Source of the DNA: Microbacterium sp. | GTDB taxonomy: Bacteria; Actinomycetota; Actinomycetes; Actinomycetales; Microbacteriaceae | NCBI GenBank assembly: GCA_017744855.1 | Contig: JAGIAK010000003.1 | Location: forward strand, 1-64,000 | DNA length: 64,000 nucleotides | Direction of reading: 5' to 3' | Part shown: positions 51,903 through 59,056 of the stretch, piece by piece | Position numbering within the stretch: position 1 is the first letter of the stretch | How the letters are laid out: each line of letters begins with the position of its first letter | The notes under the pieces: model-generated | The model's database searches: none | Told to the model about the DNA's origin: nothing | The model's input: the letters and a program-made list of their open reading frames with translations, nothing else | Program-made: the position numbers and the translations under genes

Positions 51903-52274
51903 GCCCTCCTGGCACGAGTGCTCCTCGTCGGATCTGATGTCGACGTCGCGACGGGCATCGAGCCAGACGCGGCCCCCGTCGGCCTCGGTCAGCGTCACCG
52001 CGCCGCACCGCTCCGAGTCCTCCGTGCTGGCCGCGTGCATGCGCACGCTCAGCGTGGTCGATCCCGTCGGCGCCTCGAACTCGGCTCGGGTCACGGACCA
52101 GATGCTCAGCCGGTTGCCCCCGGCCTCCACGGCGCCGCTCTCATCCGCCGTCACGTAGGGCTTGTCTGCGCCGATCCGCGGTCGCACGTCGTACCAGAAG
52201 TGCGCCCCGAATGCAGCGAGAGCCGCCAGGACGAGCCCGCCGATGGCGAGCCGTCGACGTCGCCACCAGGTCAT
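51786..52274 (-). CDS. Membrane-anchored protein of a three-gene unit (third gene)
   Basis: A 162-residue protein: Arg-rich start (MTWWRRRR), one membrane helix (about 8-28) and a beta-rich extracellular part with two Cys that may pair (SERCGAV and EHSCQEG). ATG 52274 overlaps the preceding gene's stop by four bases. The family is unknown. Its 3' end overlaps the tail of the facing membrane-protein gene. Shared layout with the next two genes implies a common complex. Confidence 0.7.
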   Translation of the reverse strand: MTWWRRRRLAIGGLVLAALAAFGAHFWYDVRPRIGADKPYVTADESGAVEAGGNRLSIWSVTRAEFEAPTGSTTLSVRMHAASTEDSERCGAVTLTEADGGRVWLDARRDVDIRSDEEHSCQEGSASYDILAVFLLPDDARGPFWLDVPIGRSDQVRLLVEE

Positions 52275-52825
52275 GGCGCCCCCAGTGCGGTGCGGCGCAG
52301 GTCGACGCTCGGGGCGGTGTCGGCGTCGTCGAGCGAGAAGGGCACGGCGACGACGTCGTCGAGCTGCGGAGTGGCGTATTCGGTGGTCAGGCGCAGCTCG
52401 GCCTCTCCATGGCGGATGCCGTCGGGGAGTTCGAAGGCGATCACCCCCGAGGTGTCGGTGCCCACGTGCAACTGCTCCTTCAGCAGGGAGTCCGGGATGC
52501 GTTCGCTGGCCTGGAACACGAGACCGTCGACGTGCAGCGTGGCCAGCTGGATCTCGGCATCCACCTCGGTGCGCGGCGAGGACGCCGTCAGTTCGACAAC
52601 CAGCCAGTTGCCGTCGGCCGCCCATTCGCCGTCGGCGGACACGACCCGATCGGTGAGCGTCGTGCCGATGACGGTCGCGCTGAGCGTGCGGGCGTCCGCG
52701 CCCCGGTGGTCGCCGCGGATGAGGAATGCGGCATAGGTCGAGTCCTCCGAGGGGATGATCGCGCTCACCAGCGCGGCCGCGAGCACGAGCGCGGCCCCGA
52801 GGATCCAGGGGCGGGCTCTGCTCAC
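52271..52825 (-). CDS. Membrane-anchored protein of a three-gene unit (second gene)
   Basis: A 184-residue protein with one N-terminal membrane helix (about 5-25) and an extracytoplasmic beta-rich domain (NWLVVELTASSP, ELRLTTEYATP) like small Ig-fold domains of the DUF4352 sort. GTG 52825 overlaps the upstream stop (GTGA) and its own stop overlaps the next ATG. Function unknown. Confidence 0.68.
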   Translation of the reverse strand: MSRARPWILGAALVLAAALVSAIIPSEDSTYAAFLIRGDHRGADARTLSATVIGTTLTDRVVSADGEWAADGNWLVVELTASSPRTEVDAEIQLATLHVDGLVFQASERIPDSLLKEQLHVGTDTSGVIAFELPDGIRHGEAELRLTTEYATPQLDDVVAVPFSLDDADTAPSVDLRRTALGAP

Positions 52826-53481
52826 GGGGACACCGCCGTAGACACCTGCGCGGCCTTCTCCGTGCGGCGCCAGGTGACAGCGGACGACGACAGGATGACC
52901 TGTCCCGCCTGGGGTGCGGCGTCGTACACGTCGAGCACTGCCGAGCCGCCGGAGAAGGACCCCTCTGGGACGCGCCAGGCGATGTGCACCTCGGCGGGGA
53001 CGTGGGGCTGGAGGACCACCGCGGCGAGACTCTCGTCCCTCCACACGTACGGATCTTCCGTCGCGGCCACGCCGGACAGGTCCAGCAACGGCGTGCGGGA
53101 TCCGACGAGTCGGGAACGCACGCGATCGACGGTCTGCAGGACGCCGACGGGCACGGAGGTGAGGTTCTCCAGCACGACCGTGACCACGAACAGCTGCTCG
53201 CCCTGATCGGCTTTCAGATATTGCTCCTCGACCTCGTCCGTGAGCTCGGCGTCCACGAGCGTCACCGCATACAGTGCCGTGCGGACCTCGTCCCCCGCGG
53301 TGGCCTGTGCGGGGTCGCGATGTGCCGGTCCGAGTCCGCCGAGAGCGATGAACGGCAGCGCGATGCCGAGGACGGCGATGGCCGCGATCCACAGTGGAGC
53401 GGTCGACGGGTCCAGCGCGGCGCGGATCCCGTGACCAGCGGAGCGGAGCGCCCTCTGCAGCACGCTCGGCGATCTCGTCAC
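52822..53481 (-). CDS. Membrane-anchored protein of a three-gene unit (first gene)
   Basis: A 219-residue protein with a cytoplasmic Arg-rich start, one membrane helix (about 30-50) and an extracytoplasmic beta-sandwich-like domain (LFVVTVVLENLTSVPVGVLQ) of DUF4352-like appearance. GTG 53481 begins the unit. The genes following overlap by four bases each, so the three proteins are probably made in equal amounts. Function unknown. Confidence 0.68.
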   Translation of the reverse strand: MTRSPSVLQRALRSAGHGIRAALDPSTAPLWIAAIAVLGIALPFIALGGLGPAHRDPAQATAGDEVRTALYAVTLVDAELTDEVEEQYLKADQGEQLFVVTVVLENLTSVPVGVLQTVDRVRSRLVGSRTPLLDLSGVAATEDPYVWRDESLAAVVLQPHVPAEVHIAWRVPEGSFSGGSAVLDVYDAAPQAGQVILSSSAVTWRRTEKAAQVSTAVSP

Positions 53482-53536
53482 GGGGTCAGCATACCGAGAG
53501 AGTTCGGGCGGCCAGCGGCCGGATGTCGGAGCGGTC

Positions 53537-53884
53537 TCAGACCGCGGCGACGTTGAACTGCGCGCGGCCGACGGCCAGCACGCCGTAGCGCTCGTGCAGG
53601 GCGACGGGCGTGCCCTCGGCGGCCTCGAGCGCGGCGCCTGAGCCGTTCCACAGTGCGTGCGCCGCGCCGTCGAGCGTGCGCACCACGAGGTCGCCGGACT
53701 CGGCATCCGCGATCTCGACGATCGCGTCGATCCACTCCGTCGGCGTCGCCGAGGCGATGCGCGCCTGGATCAGGTGCAGCGCGTGACCGGGGGCGAACGA
53801 GGAGCAGGCGCCGCCGTGCTGGCACACGCACGCCGAACGCTCACGCACCTGAAGGGGCGGAAGGTGGTTCAGCGGCGTGGACAC
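53537..53884 (-). CDS. Hypothetical small protein with Cys/His-rich N-terminus
   Basis: A 115-residue protein. Residues 10-30 hold a cluster of three Cys and one His (SACVCQHGGACSS) that could bind metal. The rest is compact and beta-rich (LVVRTLDGAAHALW). GTG 53884 follows AGGAG by six bases. The N-terminal Met frame at 53917 is less likely. Not recognised. It is divergent from a small leader ORF and the FBP-domain gene. Confidence 0.6.
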   Translation of the reverse strand: MSTPLNHLPPLQVRERSACVCQHGGACSSFAPGHALHLIQARIASATPTEWIDAIVEIADAESGDLVVRTLDGAAHALWNGSGAALEAAEGTPVALHERYGVLAVGRAQFNVAAV

Positions 53885-53976
53885 GGTGCTCTCCTGTCGT
53901 CGGGTTCGTTCAGGCAAGAGTAGGTCGGGCTCGCGCGGGGCAGAAGACAGGCCGACACGGGGCGAAACAAACGGGG

Positions 53977-53982
53977 TATGAT
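53977..53982 (+). promoter_or_regulatory. -10 box of the FBP-protein transcript
   Basis: TATGAT, the best -10 in this interval. The mRNA would start at or near GTG 53989, so a small ORF there would be leaderless. No good -35 is seen. Confidence 0.55.
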
Positions 53983-53988
53983 CGCCGG

Positions 53989-54063
53989 GTGCTGTCGTCG
54001 ATGAGCGCCTTCAGGGCGCGGAACGGAGCCGCAGGCGCGATCAGCGCCGCGGGCAGAGGCTGA
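53989..54063 (+). CDS. Possible 24-residue leader peptide
   Basis: GTG 53989 lies six bases after the TATGAT box and opens a 24-codon ORF ending at TGA 54061-54063. It is Ala/Gly/Arg-rich (MSAFRARNGAAGAISAAGRG at the end). A 7-bp hairpin GCATCCG/CGGATGC (54112-54132) follows before the FBP gene. The arrangement recalls leader-peptide control of genes that protect the ribosome or its factors. Whether it is translated is unknown. Confidence 0.35.
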   Translation: MLSSMSAFRARNGAAGAISAAGRG

Positions 54064-54186
54064 CCATCGGCCGGAGGCGGAACTCCCGTCCCCGGTGATC
54101 CGTCATACCCGGCATCCGCTCCGGTCGGATGCTCTCCACCCCATCGACCCGCCGCCCAGGCGGCCACCACGAAAGCGATCGCTCCC

Positions 54187-54672
54187 ATGCGTCCCATCGA
54201 CGAGCGCGCCATCCGCGCCTCCTTCATCAACGCCTCCCGCAAGGAGGTCTCCGACCTGACCCTCCCCGCCGAGTTCGCCGACACCGACTTCGAGAAGCTC
54301 GACTTCCTCGGCTGGACCGACCCGAAGTCGCCGCGTCGCGCGTACGTCGTGTCCTGGCGCGACGACGAGCTCGTCGGCGTGCTGCTGCAGCGCTCCGAGC
54401 AGCGGGTGCTCGCCCGTGCGCAGTGCTCCTGGTGCGAGGACGTGACGCTCCGCAACGACGTGCAGCTGTACGTCGCGCGCAAGGCGGGGCCCGCCGGCCG
54501 CAAGGGCGACACGGTGGGCACCCTGATCTGCGCCGAGTTCGGGTGCTCGCGGAATGTGCGCATCCTCCCGCCGCTGGCCTACCAGGGCTACGACCGCGAG
54601 TTCGCCAGGGACGTGCGCATTCTCAAGCTGCAGGAGCACGTGGCGGCGTTCCTCGGAGCCGTCGCCGGCTGA
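54187..54672 (+). CDS. FBP-domain (EF-G-binding/FusB-like zinc finger) protein
   Basis: A 161-residue protein. The C-terminal half holds a treble-clef zinc site from CSWC (about residue 79) and CAEFGC (about 119). This matches the FBP domain of elongation-factor-G-binding proteins, the family that includes FusB/FusC fusidic-acid protection proteins. The N-terminal half is helical. It probably binds EF-G and frees stalled ribosomes. ATG 54187 has only a weak upstream purine run. A promoter and a possible leader peptide precede it. Confidence 0.8.
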   Translation: MRPIDERAIRASFINASRKEVSDLTLPAEFADTDFEKLDFLGWTDPKSPRRAYVVSWRDDELVGVLLQRSEQRVLARAQCSWCEDVTLRNDVQLYVARKAGPAGRKGDTVGTLICAEFGCSRNVRILPPLAYQGYDREFARDVRILKLQEHVAAFLGAVAG

Positions 54673-54713
54673 GGCCTTCGGCGACGACCGGCCGCCGGCG
54701 CGGACTCCCGACG

Positions 54714-54776
54714 GTTTCGAGTAGCGTGATTGGCTCCGTGTCAGCCGATTTCGGAGCCAATCGCGCGACTTGAAAC
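54714..54776. repeat. Palindromic element between the FBP gene and the PaaX-type gene
   Basis: Two 25-bp arms (54714-54738 and 54752-54776), 22 of 25 positions complementary, flank 13 nt; the inner 11 bp GATTGGCTCCG are perfect. Convergent genes lie on both sides, so it may serve as terminator. It is built like the element at 17617-17675. Confidence 0.7.
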
Positions 54777-54791
54777 TGCGGGACCGACGGT

Positions 54792-55658
54792 TCAGATGCC
54801 GCGGACGTGCGCCAGCGCGGGGCCGGCGAGGGCGGCGGAGAGGCGTGCGAACTCCTCGACGCTGCGGTCGCCGGGCCAGTCCTCCGGCAGCATCGCCGGC
54901 GGCAGACCGGGGTCGACGTAGGGCAGCACCCGCCAGCTGTCGATCAGTCGCACGTACGCGGCGAACGGCTTCTCCGGCAGCATCGCGAGAGAGGCCAGGA
55001 AACGCTCGTGCTCCTCCCTGAGGGCGTCGAGGTCCCACCACGCGCGGGCAGCGTCGCGCAGCGTGCCCGCCGTCACCGGCGCCGACGCCTGGAACAGGGT
55101 CGCCCATGCCCGCACATCGAGCTCGCCGAGGATCTGCTCGACCTCGCCCTGGAGGTGACCAGGGCAGATCCACAGCGCGGGCGACACCACCCCGGCGCCG
55201 ATCCACTGCAGGCGCCGCCGCAGCTGGTGCCGCACGCTGCGGGCGCTCTCGGGGATCGAGAACGACACGAGGCACCAGGCGTCGGCATCCGTCATCCGCC
55301 GCATCTCGAAGATGCGCCGGTCGCCGCGCTCCAGCATCGGGAGAGCCGCGGGGTTGAGGCGATAGCCGTTGACGTCGTCGCGCTCGGCGAGCAGCAGGCC
55401 CTTCTGCTTGAGGCGCGTGATGCCGGTGCGCGCCTGCGCCGCGGGGATGCCGAGGTCGCCGGCGAGGGCGACGAGTGCGGATGCCGAGACCCACCCGCCC
55501 AGGGGGCGCAGGTACAGCCCGATGATCGTACGCAGCAGTGAGGGTGTGCTTCCGGGCCGGGCATCGATGTCGTCGACGACGGCATCCGCGGCCGAGACCG
55601 TGTCGGCGGCCCCGGCCCCGGCCCCGGCCCCGGCCGCGGCCCCCGCGTCAGCGGTCAC
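54792..55658 (-). CDS. PaaX-family transcriptional regulator
   Basis: A 288-residue PaaX-type regulator. The N-terminal winged helix is seen around GWVSASALVALAGDLGIPAAQARTG (about residues 50-75). A middle domain (FEMRRMTDADAWCLVSFSIPES) and a C-terminal domain with PEDWPG follow. PaaX proteins usually repress aromatic degradation genes and sense a CoA thioester. Here it is the last gene of the tryptophan-to-anthranilate operon, overlapping kynU by 11 bases. A GGCCCC microsatellite encodes an Ala-Gly repeat near the N-terminus (about residues 6-15). GTG 55658 has GGAGAC upstream. Confidence 0.88.
   Translation of the reverse strand: MTADAGAAAGAGAGAGAADTVSAADAVVDDIDARPGSTPSLLRTIIGLYLRPLGGWVSASALVALAGDLGIPAAQARTGITRLKQKGLLLAERDDVNGYRLNPAALPMLERGDRRIFEMRRMTDADAWCLVSFSIPESARSVRHQLRRRLQWIGAGVVSPALWICPGHLQGEVEQILGELDVRAWATLFQASAPVTAGTLRDAARAWWDLDALREEHERFLASLAMLPEKPFAAYVRLIDSWRVLPYVDPGLPPAMLPEDWPGDRSVEEFARLSAALAGPALAHVRGI
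55609..55634 (-). repeat. GGCCCC hexanucleotide microsatellite
   Basis: About four to five GGCCCC units encode Ala-Gly repeats in the N-terminal tail of the PaaX-type regulator, next to the kynU stop. Confidence 0.8.
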
Positions 55659-56871
55659 GCGTCTCCAGGGCGTCGCGCACGGCGAGCACACCGGTGATCG
55701 TCTCGACGTGCGAGGTGCTCAGCGGGGAGAGGCCGAGGCGGATGCCGTCGGGGAAGCGGAAGTCCGGGATGATCCCCTCGGTCCAGAGCCGCTGCGTGAC
55801 CTCGCGGAAGTCGGGGTGGCCGATCGTGACGTGCCCGCCGCGCAGCTCGGCGTCGCGCGGGCTCAGCAGCCGCACGCCGAGCGGGGCCAGCACCTCGTCG
55901 TAGGCGCGCACCGCGAGATCGGTGAGCGAGCGGGACTTGGCCCGCACACCCTCGATCGTCGCCTGCTCGATGAGGTCCAGCATCCCCTGCATCGCGAGCA
56001 TCGACAGCACCGGCGGGGTGCCGCTGAGCAACTGACGGATGCCGCCGGCCGGCACGTACGACGGCCCCATCGCGAAGATGTCTGCGGCGCTCCACCAGCC
56101 CTGGATCGGCTGACGCAGCACGCCCTGGTGCTCGCTCCGCAGGTAGGCAAAGGCGGGCGAGCCCGGTCCGCCGTTGAGGTACTTGTACGTGCAGCCGACC
56201 GCCATGTCGACGCCCCACTCGTCGAGCTGCATGGGGACGACGCCGACCGAGTGGCAGAGGTCCCACATCATCAGCGCACCGGCGCCGTGCACGGCCGCGG
56301 TGATCGCGGGCATGTCGGCCAGTGCGCCCGAGCGGTAGTCGACGTGGCTCAGCGACACCAGGGCGGTGCGCTCCGACACCACGGCCTCGATGTCGGCCAC
56401 CGTCACGCCGTGCACGGCATCGGGCTCCAGCCAGACCACCGTCATGCCGGTCTCGGCCGCGACGCCCTCGGCCATGAACCGGTCGGTGGGGAAGTTGCCC
56501 GCCTCGATCACGAGTTCGGTGCGGCCCTGCGCGGCGGTGGCCGCGGCCCGCATGAGCTTGTAGATGAGCACGCTGGTCGAGTCGGCGACGACGGTCTGCC
56601 CGGATGCCGCGCCGAGGGCGAGCGCGCCGATGCGGTCGCCGAGCGCCATCGGCAGCTCCATCCACTGCTCGTCCCACGAGCGGATCAGCCGCGTGCCCCA
56701 GTCCTCGCGCACGAAGGCGGCGACCCTGTCGGCGGTGTCGCGCAGCGGGCGGCCGAGCGAGTTGCCGTCGAGATAGGCGCCGACGCCCGGCGCCTCGGCG
56801 AACGCGTCGAGGTGCGCGCGCAGCGGGTCGGCGGCGTCGAGGTCACGGGCGAGGTCGAGCAGATCGGTCAT
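55648..56871 (-). CDS. kynU: Kynureninase
   Basis: A 407-residue PLP enzyme that cleaves kynurenine to anthranilate and alanine. YLDGNSLGRP (about residues 33-42), DSTSVL, MMWDLCHSVG and the PLP-Lys motif CTYKYLNGGPG are typical. ATG 56871 starts right after the amidohydrolase stop (56873-56875), with AAGGTG upstream. It overlaps the PaaX-type gene. It takes the product of the two preceding genes in the operon. Confidence 0.95.
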   Translation of the reverse strand: MTDLLDLARDLDAADPLRAHLDAFAEAPGVGAYLDGNSLGRPLRDTADRVAAFVREDWGTRLIRSWDEQWMELPMALGDRIGALALGAASGQTVVADSTSVLIYKLMRAAATAAQGRTELVIEAGNFPTDRFMAEGVAAETGMTVVWLEPDAVHGVTVADIEAVVSERTALVSLSHVDYRSGALADMPAITAAVHGAGALMMWDLCHSVGVVPMQLDEWGVDMAVGCTYKYLNGGPGSPAFAYLRSEHQGVLRQPIQGWWSAADIFAMGPSYVPAGGIRQLLSGTPPVLSMLAMQGMLDLIEQATIEGVRAKSRSLTDLAVRAYDEVLAPLGVRLLSPRDAELRGGHVTIGHPDFREVTQRLWTEGIIPDFRFPDGIRLGLSPLSTSHVETITGVLAVRDALETRDR

Positions 56872-56872
56872 G

Positions 56873-58108
56873 TCACACCTTCAGGGGTCGGGCGTCGAAC
56901 GGGTCGGAGGTCTCTCGGGAAAGGAGGAGCAGAAGGGATGCCGGATCGCGAGGATCGGCGGGGGCGAGGGCGCGCAGCAGCGGGATGCCGTCGAGCCCGG
57001 CCTCGCGCAGGGCGGAGAGCTCGGCGGCGTTCAGGTCGACGGGACTCGGGCCGTTGCCCATATCGGTGCCGTAGTGCAGCGTGCCGCCCGCGGCGACGAA
57101 GCGGCGGGCGTTGTCGATCGCCGTGGTGCGCTCTGGGTCGCCATGGATCGCGAGCGTGGAGATCCACGACACGGATGCCGCCTGCTCGGCGATCTCCTCG
57201 TCGGTGAGGTGTTCGGTGAACGGGGTGTGCGCGAGCGCTGTCGCCCCGAGACGTGCGGCACGCTGCGCCTCACCTGCGCCCTCGGCGTGCGCCACCACGG
57301 GGAGGCCGCGGCGGCCGGCGAGCTCGACGATCATGCGGAAGAGGTCGTCGTCGAAGACCGGGCCGGCGGTGCTGTTGCTCGCGACCTTGATGCACGGCGC
57401 TCCGGCATCCGCCATTTCGGCGACCGCGCTCGCCGCGTCGGCCGTCGTCGCGATCTCGCGCACCGATCCGGCCGGGGCCCAGGAGCGGTCGGAGGGGTAC
57501 CCGCCGACCGGCGTGAGGAAGGCGCCGGCATACTCGACGACTGTCGAGGTGCGGAAGGGGCGTTTCCTCTCGTCGCTGCGCGCGGCCTCCCGGTCGTTGA
57601 GCGAGCGGAGCGAGTCGAAACGTCCGTGCGCGGTTGTGGTGTGGAAGGGGCGTTTCGTCTCGTCGCTGCGCTCCTCGCTCAACGACCGAGGGCTCTCCCG
57701 GTCGTTGAGCGAGCGGAGCGAGTCGAAACGCGCGTCGTGCCCCCGGTCGCTTGTGGTGGGGAAGGGGCGTTTCGTCTCGTCGCTGCGCTCCTCGCTCAAC
57801 GACCGAGGGTCCTCCCGGTCGTTGAGCGAGCGGAGCGAGTCGAAACGCCCGTCTCCGACGTACGACCTCAGTACCGCCGGGTTCGCGCCGAGATCGACCA
57901 CACGCCCGAGGCGCGAGCCGTCGAGGAGGCTCGCGTCGACGAGCTGCAGGTGAACGTGGTGGTCGGTGAACCCGCCGATCACCGCGCCGTCGAGGCGCGG
58001 CAGCCCCGGCGCGGGCGGCTCGTCGCGCACCAGCATCCGTCCGTCGTGCTCGACCAGCGTGCCGTCGCGCCACTCCTCGCCGTCGAAGAACGTCGCGGCC
58101 CACATCAT
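56873..58108 (-). CDS. Metal-dependent amidohydrolase of the kynurenine operon, with palindromic inserts
   Basis: A 411-residue amidohydrolase-superfamily protein. The N-terminal metal motif is HHVHLQ (HxH), with VVAHAEGAGEAQ and ALAHTPFTEHLTDEE as later metal or catalytic regions, and Asp near YGTDMGNG. Residues about 88-185 are a non-homologous block made of copies of RFDSLRSLND and RSLSEERSDETKRPF. These are read through palindromic DNA repeats (57551-57850), and the frame stays open. ATG 58108 overlaps the kynA stop. By position it stands between tryptophan dioxygenase and kynureninase, where N-formylkynurenine formamidase is needed. I infer that it supplies that step, as no KynB is seen. 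Confidence 0.82.
   Translation of the reverse strand: MMWAATFFDGEEWRDGTLVEHDGRMLVRDEPPAPGLPRLDGAVIGGFTDHHVHLQLVDASLLDGSRLGRVVDLGANPAVLRSYVGDGRFDSLRSLNDREDPRSLSEERSDETKRPFPTTSDRGHDARFDSLRSLNDRESPRSLSEERSDETKRPFHTTTAHGRFDSLRSLNDREAARSDERKRPFRTSTVVEYAGAFLTPVGGYPSDRSWAPAGSVREIATTADAASAVAEMADAGAPCIKVASNSTAGPVFDDDLFRMIVELAGRRGLPVVAHAEGAGEAQRAARLGATALAHTPFTEHLTDEEIAEQAASVSWISTLAIHGDPERTTAIDNARRFVAAGGTLHYGTDMGNGPSPVDLNAAELSALREAGLDGIPLLRALAPADPRDPASLLLLLSRETSDPFDARPLKV
57551..57850. repeat. Cluster of palindromic elements inside the amidohydrolase gene
   Basis: Three 31-bp copies in plus orientation (57592-57622, 57700-57730, 57817-57847) share GGTCGTTGAGCGAG, CGGAGCGAG, TCGAAACG. Two 37-bp copies in the reverse orientation (57651-57687, 57768-57804) have the middle GAGCGCAGCGACGAG instead. 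A truncated reverse copy starts near 57561. Each forward/reverse pair forms a large imperfect hairpin. The three units are separated by short unique stretches (about 20-30 bp). Confidence 0.9.
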
Positions 58109-58971
58109 GAGCCGCCGATCTCCGTGCGCACCGTGTAGAGCTCGGGGAAGAACGTGAGGTCGAGGGCGCGCTGAAGGAAGCCGACGCCGCTGGAGCCGCC
58201 GGTGCCGACCTTCATGCCGATCGTGCGGGAGACGGTCTTGAGGTGTCGGAAGCGCCAGAACTGGAAGTTGTCCTCCAGGTCGACGAGGTCCTCGCAGGCC
58301 TCGTAGAGATCCCAGTGCTGCGAGGGATCCTGGTAGATCTCGCGGATCGCCGGCACCAGCGCCGGGGTCTCGCGGTAGGGGAGGCGCACGTCGCGCTCGA
58401 GGATCTCGGTGGGCACAGGCAGCCCGCGGCGGGCGGCGAAGCGCAGGAACTCGTCGTAGAGCGTGGGCTTCTCCCACTCCGCAGTGAGCAGCGCGAGGTT
58501 CGCCGGGTGGTCGCGGAAGACGCTCAGCATCTTCTCGTTCTTGTTGCCGAGGGCGAACTCGACGGCGCGGTACTGCACCGACTGGAAACCGGAGGAGCTG
58601 CCGAGCGCTCCGCGGAACTGCGCATACTCGGTGGGCGTGAGGGTGGCGAGCACCGACCACTGCTGGGTCATCACGTCCTGGATCTTCTTCACCCGTGCGA
58701 CACGCTTGAGCGCCTCGCGCAGGTCGTCGCTGGCGAGCAGACGGCGCGCGGACGACAGCTCGTGCAGCAGCTGCTTGAGCCAGAGCTCGGTGGTCTGGTG
58801 CTGGATGATGAACAGCATCTCGTCGTGGTGCTCGGGGGAGCTGACGGGATGCTGCGCGGTGAGCAGCTGGTCGAGGGCGAGGTACGACCCGTACGTCATC
58901 CGTCCCGACATGTCGGTGACGATGCCCTCTTCGAGTGCGCGCTCGTTCTCGGTGCTCATGCCGCCGAACAT
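58105..58971 (-). CDS. kynA: Tryptophan 2,3-dioxygenase
   Basis: A 288-residue heme dioxygenase that opens the indole ring of tryptophan to N-formylkynurenine. MTYGSYLALDQLL, HHDEMLFIIQHQTTELWLKQ (with the haem-pocket His) and FQFWRFRHLKTVSRTIG near the C-terminus are hallmarks. ATG 58971 with GAAAGTG upstream is used; ATG 58959, four codons on, is the alternative. First gene of the operon; its stop overlaps the amidohydrolase ATG. Confidence 0.95.
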   Translation of the reverse strand: MFGGMSTENERALEEGIVTDMSGRMTYGSYLALDQLLTAQHPVSSPEHHDEMLFIIQHQTTELWLKQLLHELSSARRLLASDDLREALKRVARVKKIQDVMTQQWSVLATLTPTEYAQFRGALGSSSGFQSVQYRAVEFALGNKNEKMLSVFRDHPANLALLTAEWEKPTLYDEFLRFAARRGLPVPTEILERDVRLPYRETPALVPAIREIYQDPSQHWDLYEACEDLVDLEDNFQFWRFRHLKTVSRTIGMKVGTGGSSGVGFLQRALDLTFFPELYTVRTEIGGS

Positions 58972-59056
58972 ATCACTTTCGTGTCGGGCGTCACAATGCT
59001 GAAATGTTGAACGGATCCTCCGGTTCGGCGCCGACTTCCGCCTCTCCCGGTAGTAG

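Noticed and set aside
57551-57850. Repeat-spacer-like array, possible CRISPR
   Set aside because: The repeats alternate in orientation, vary in length and are part of an open coding frame; there is no uniform spacer length and no cas gene.
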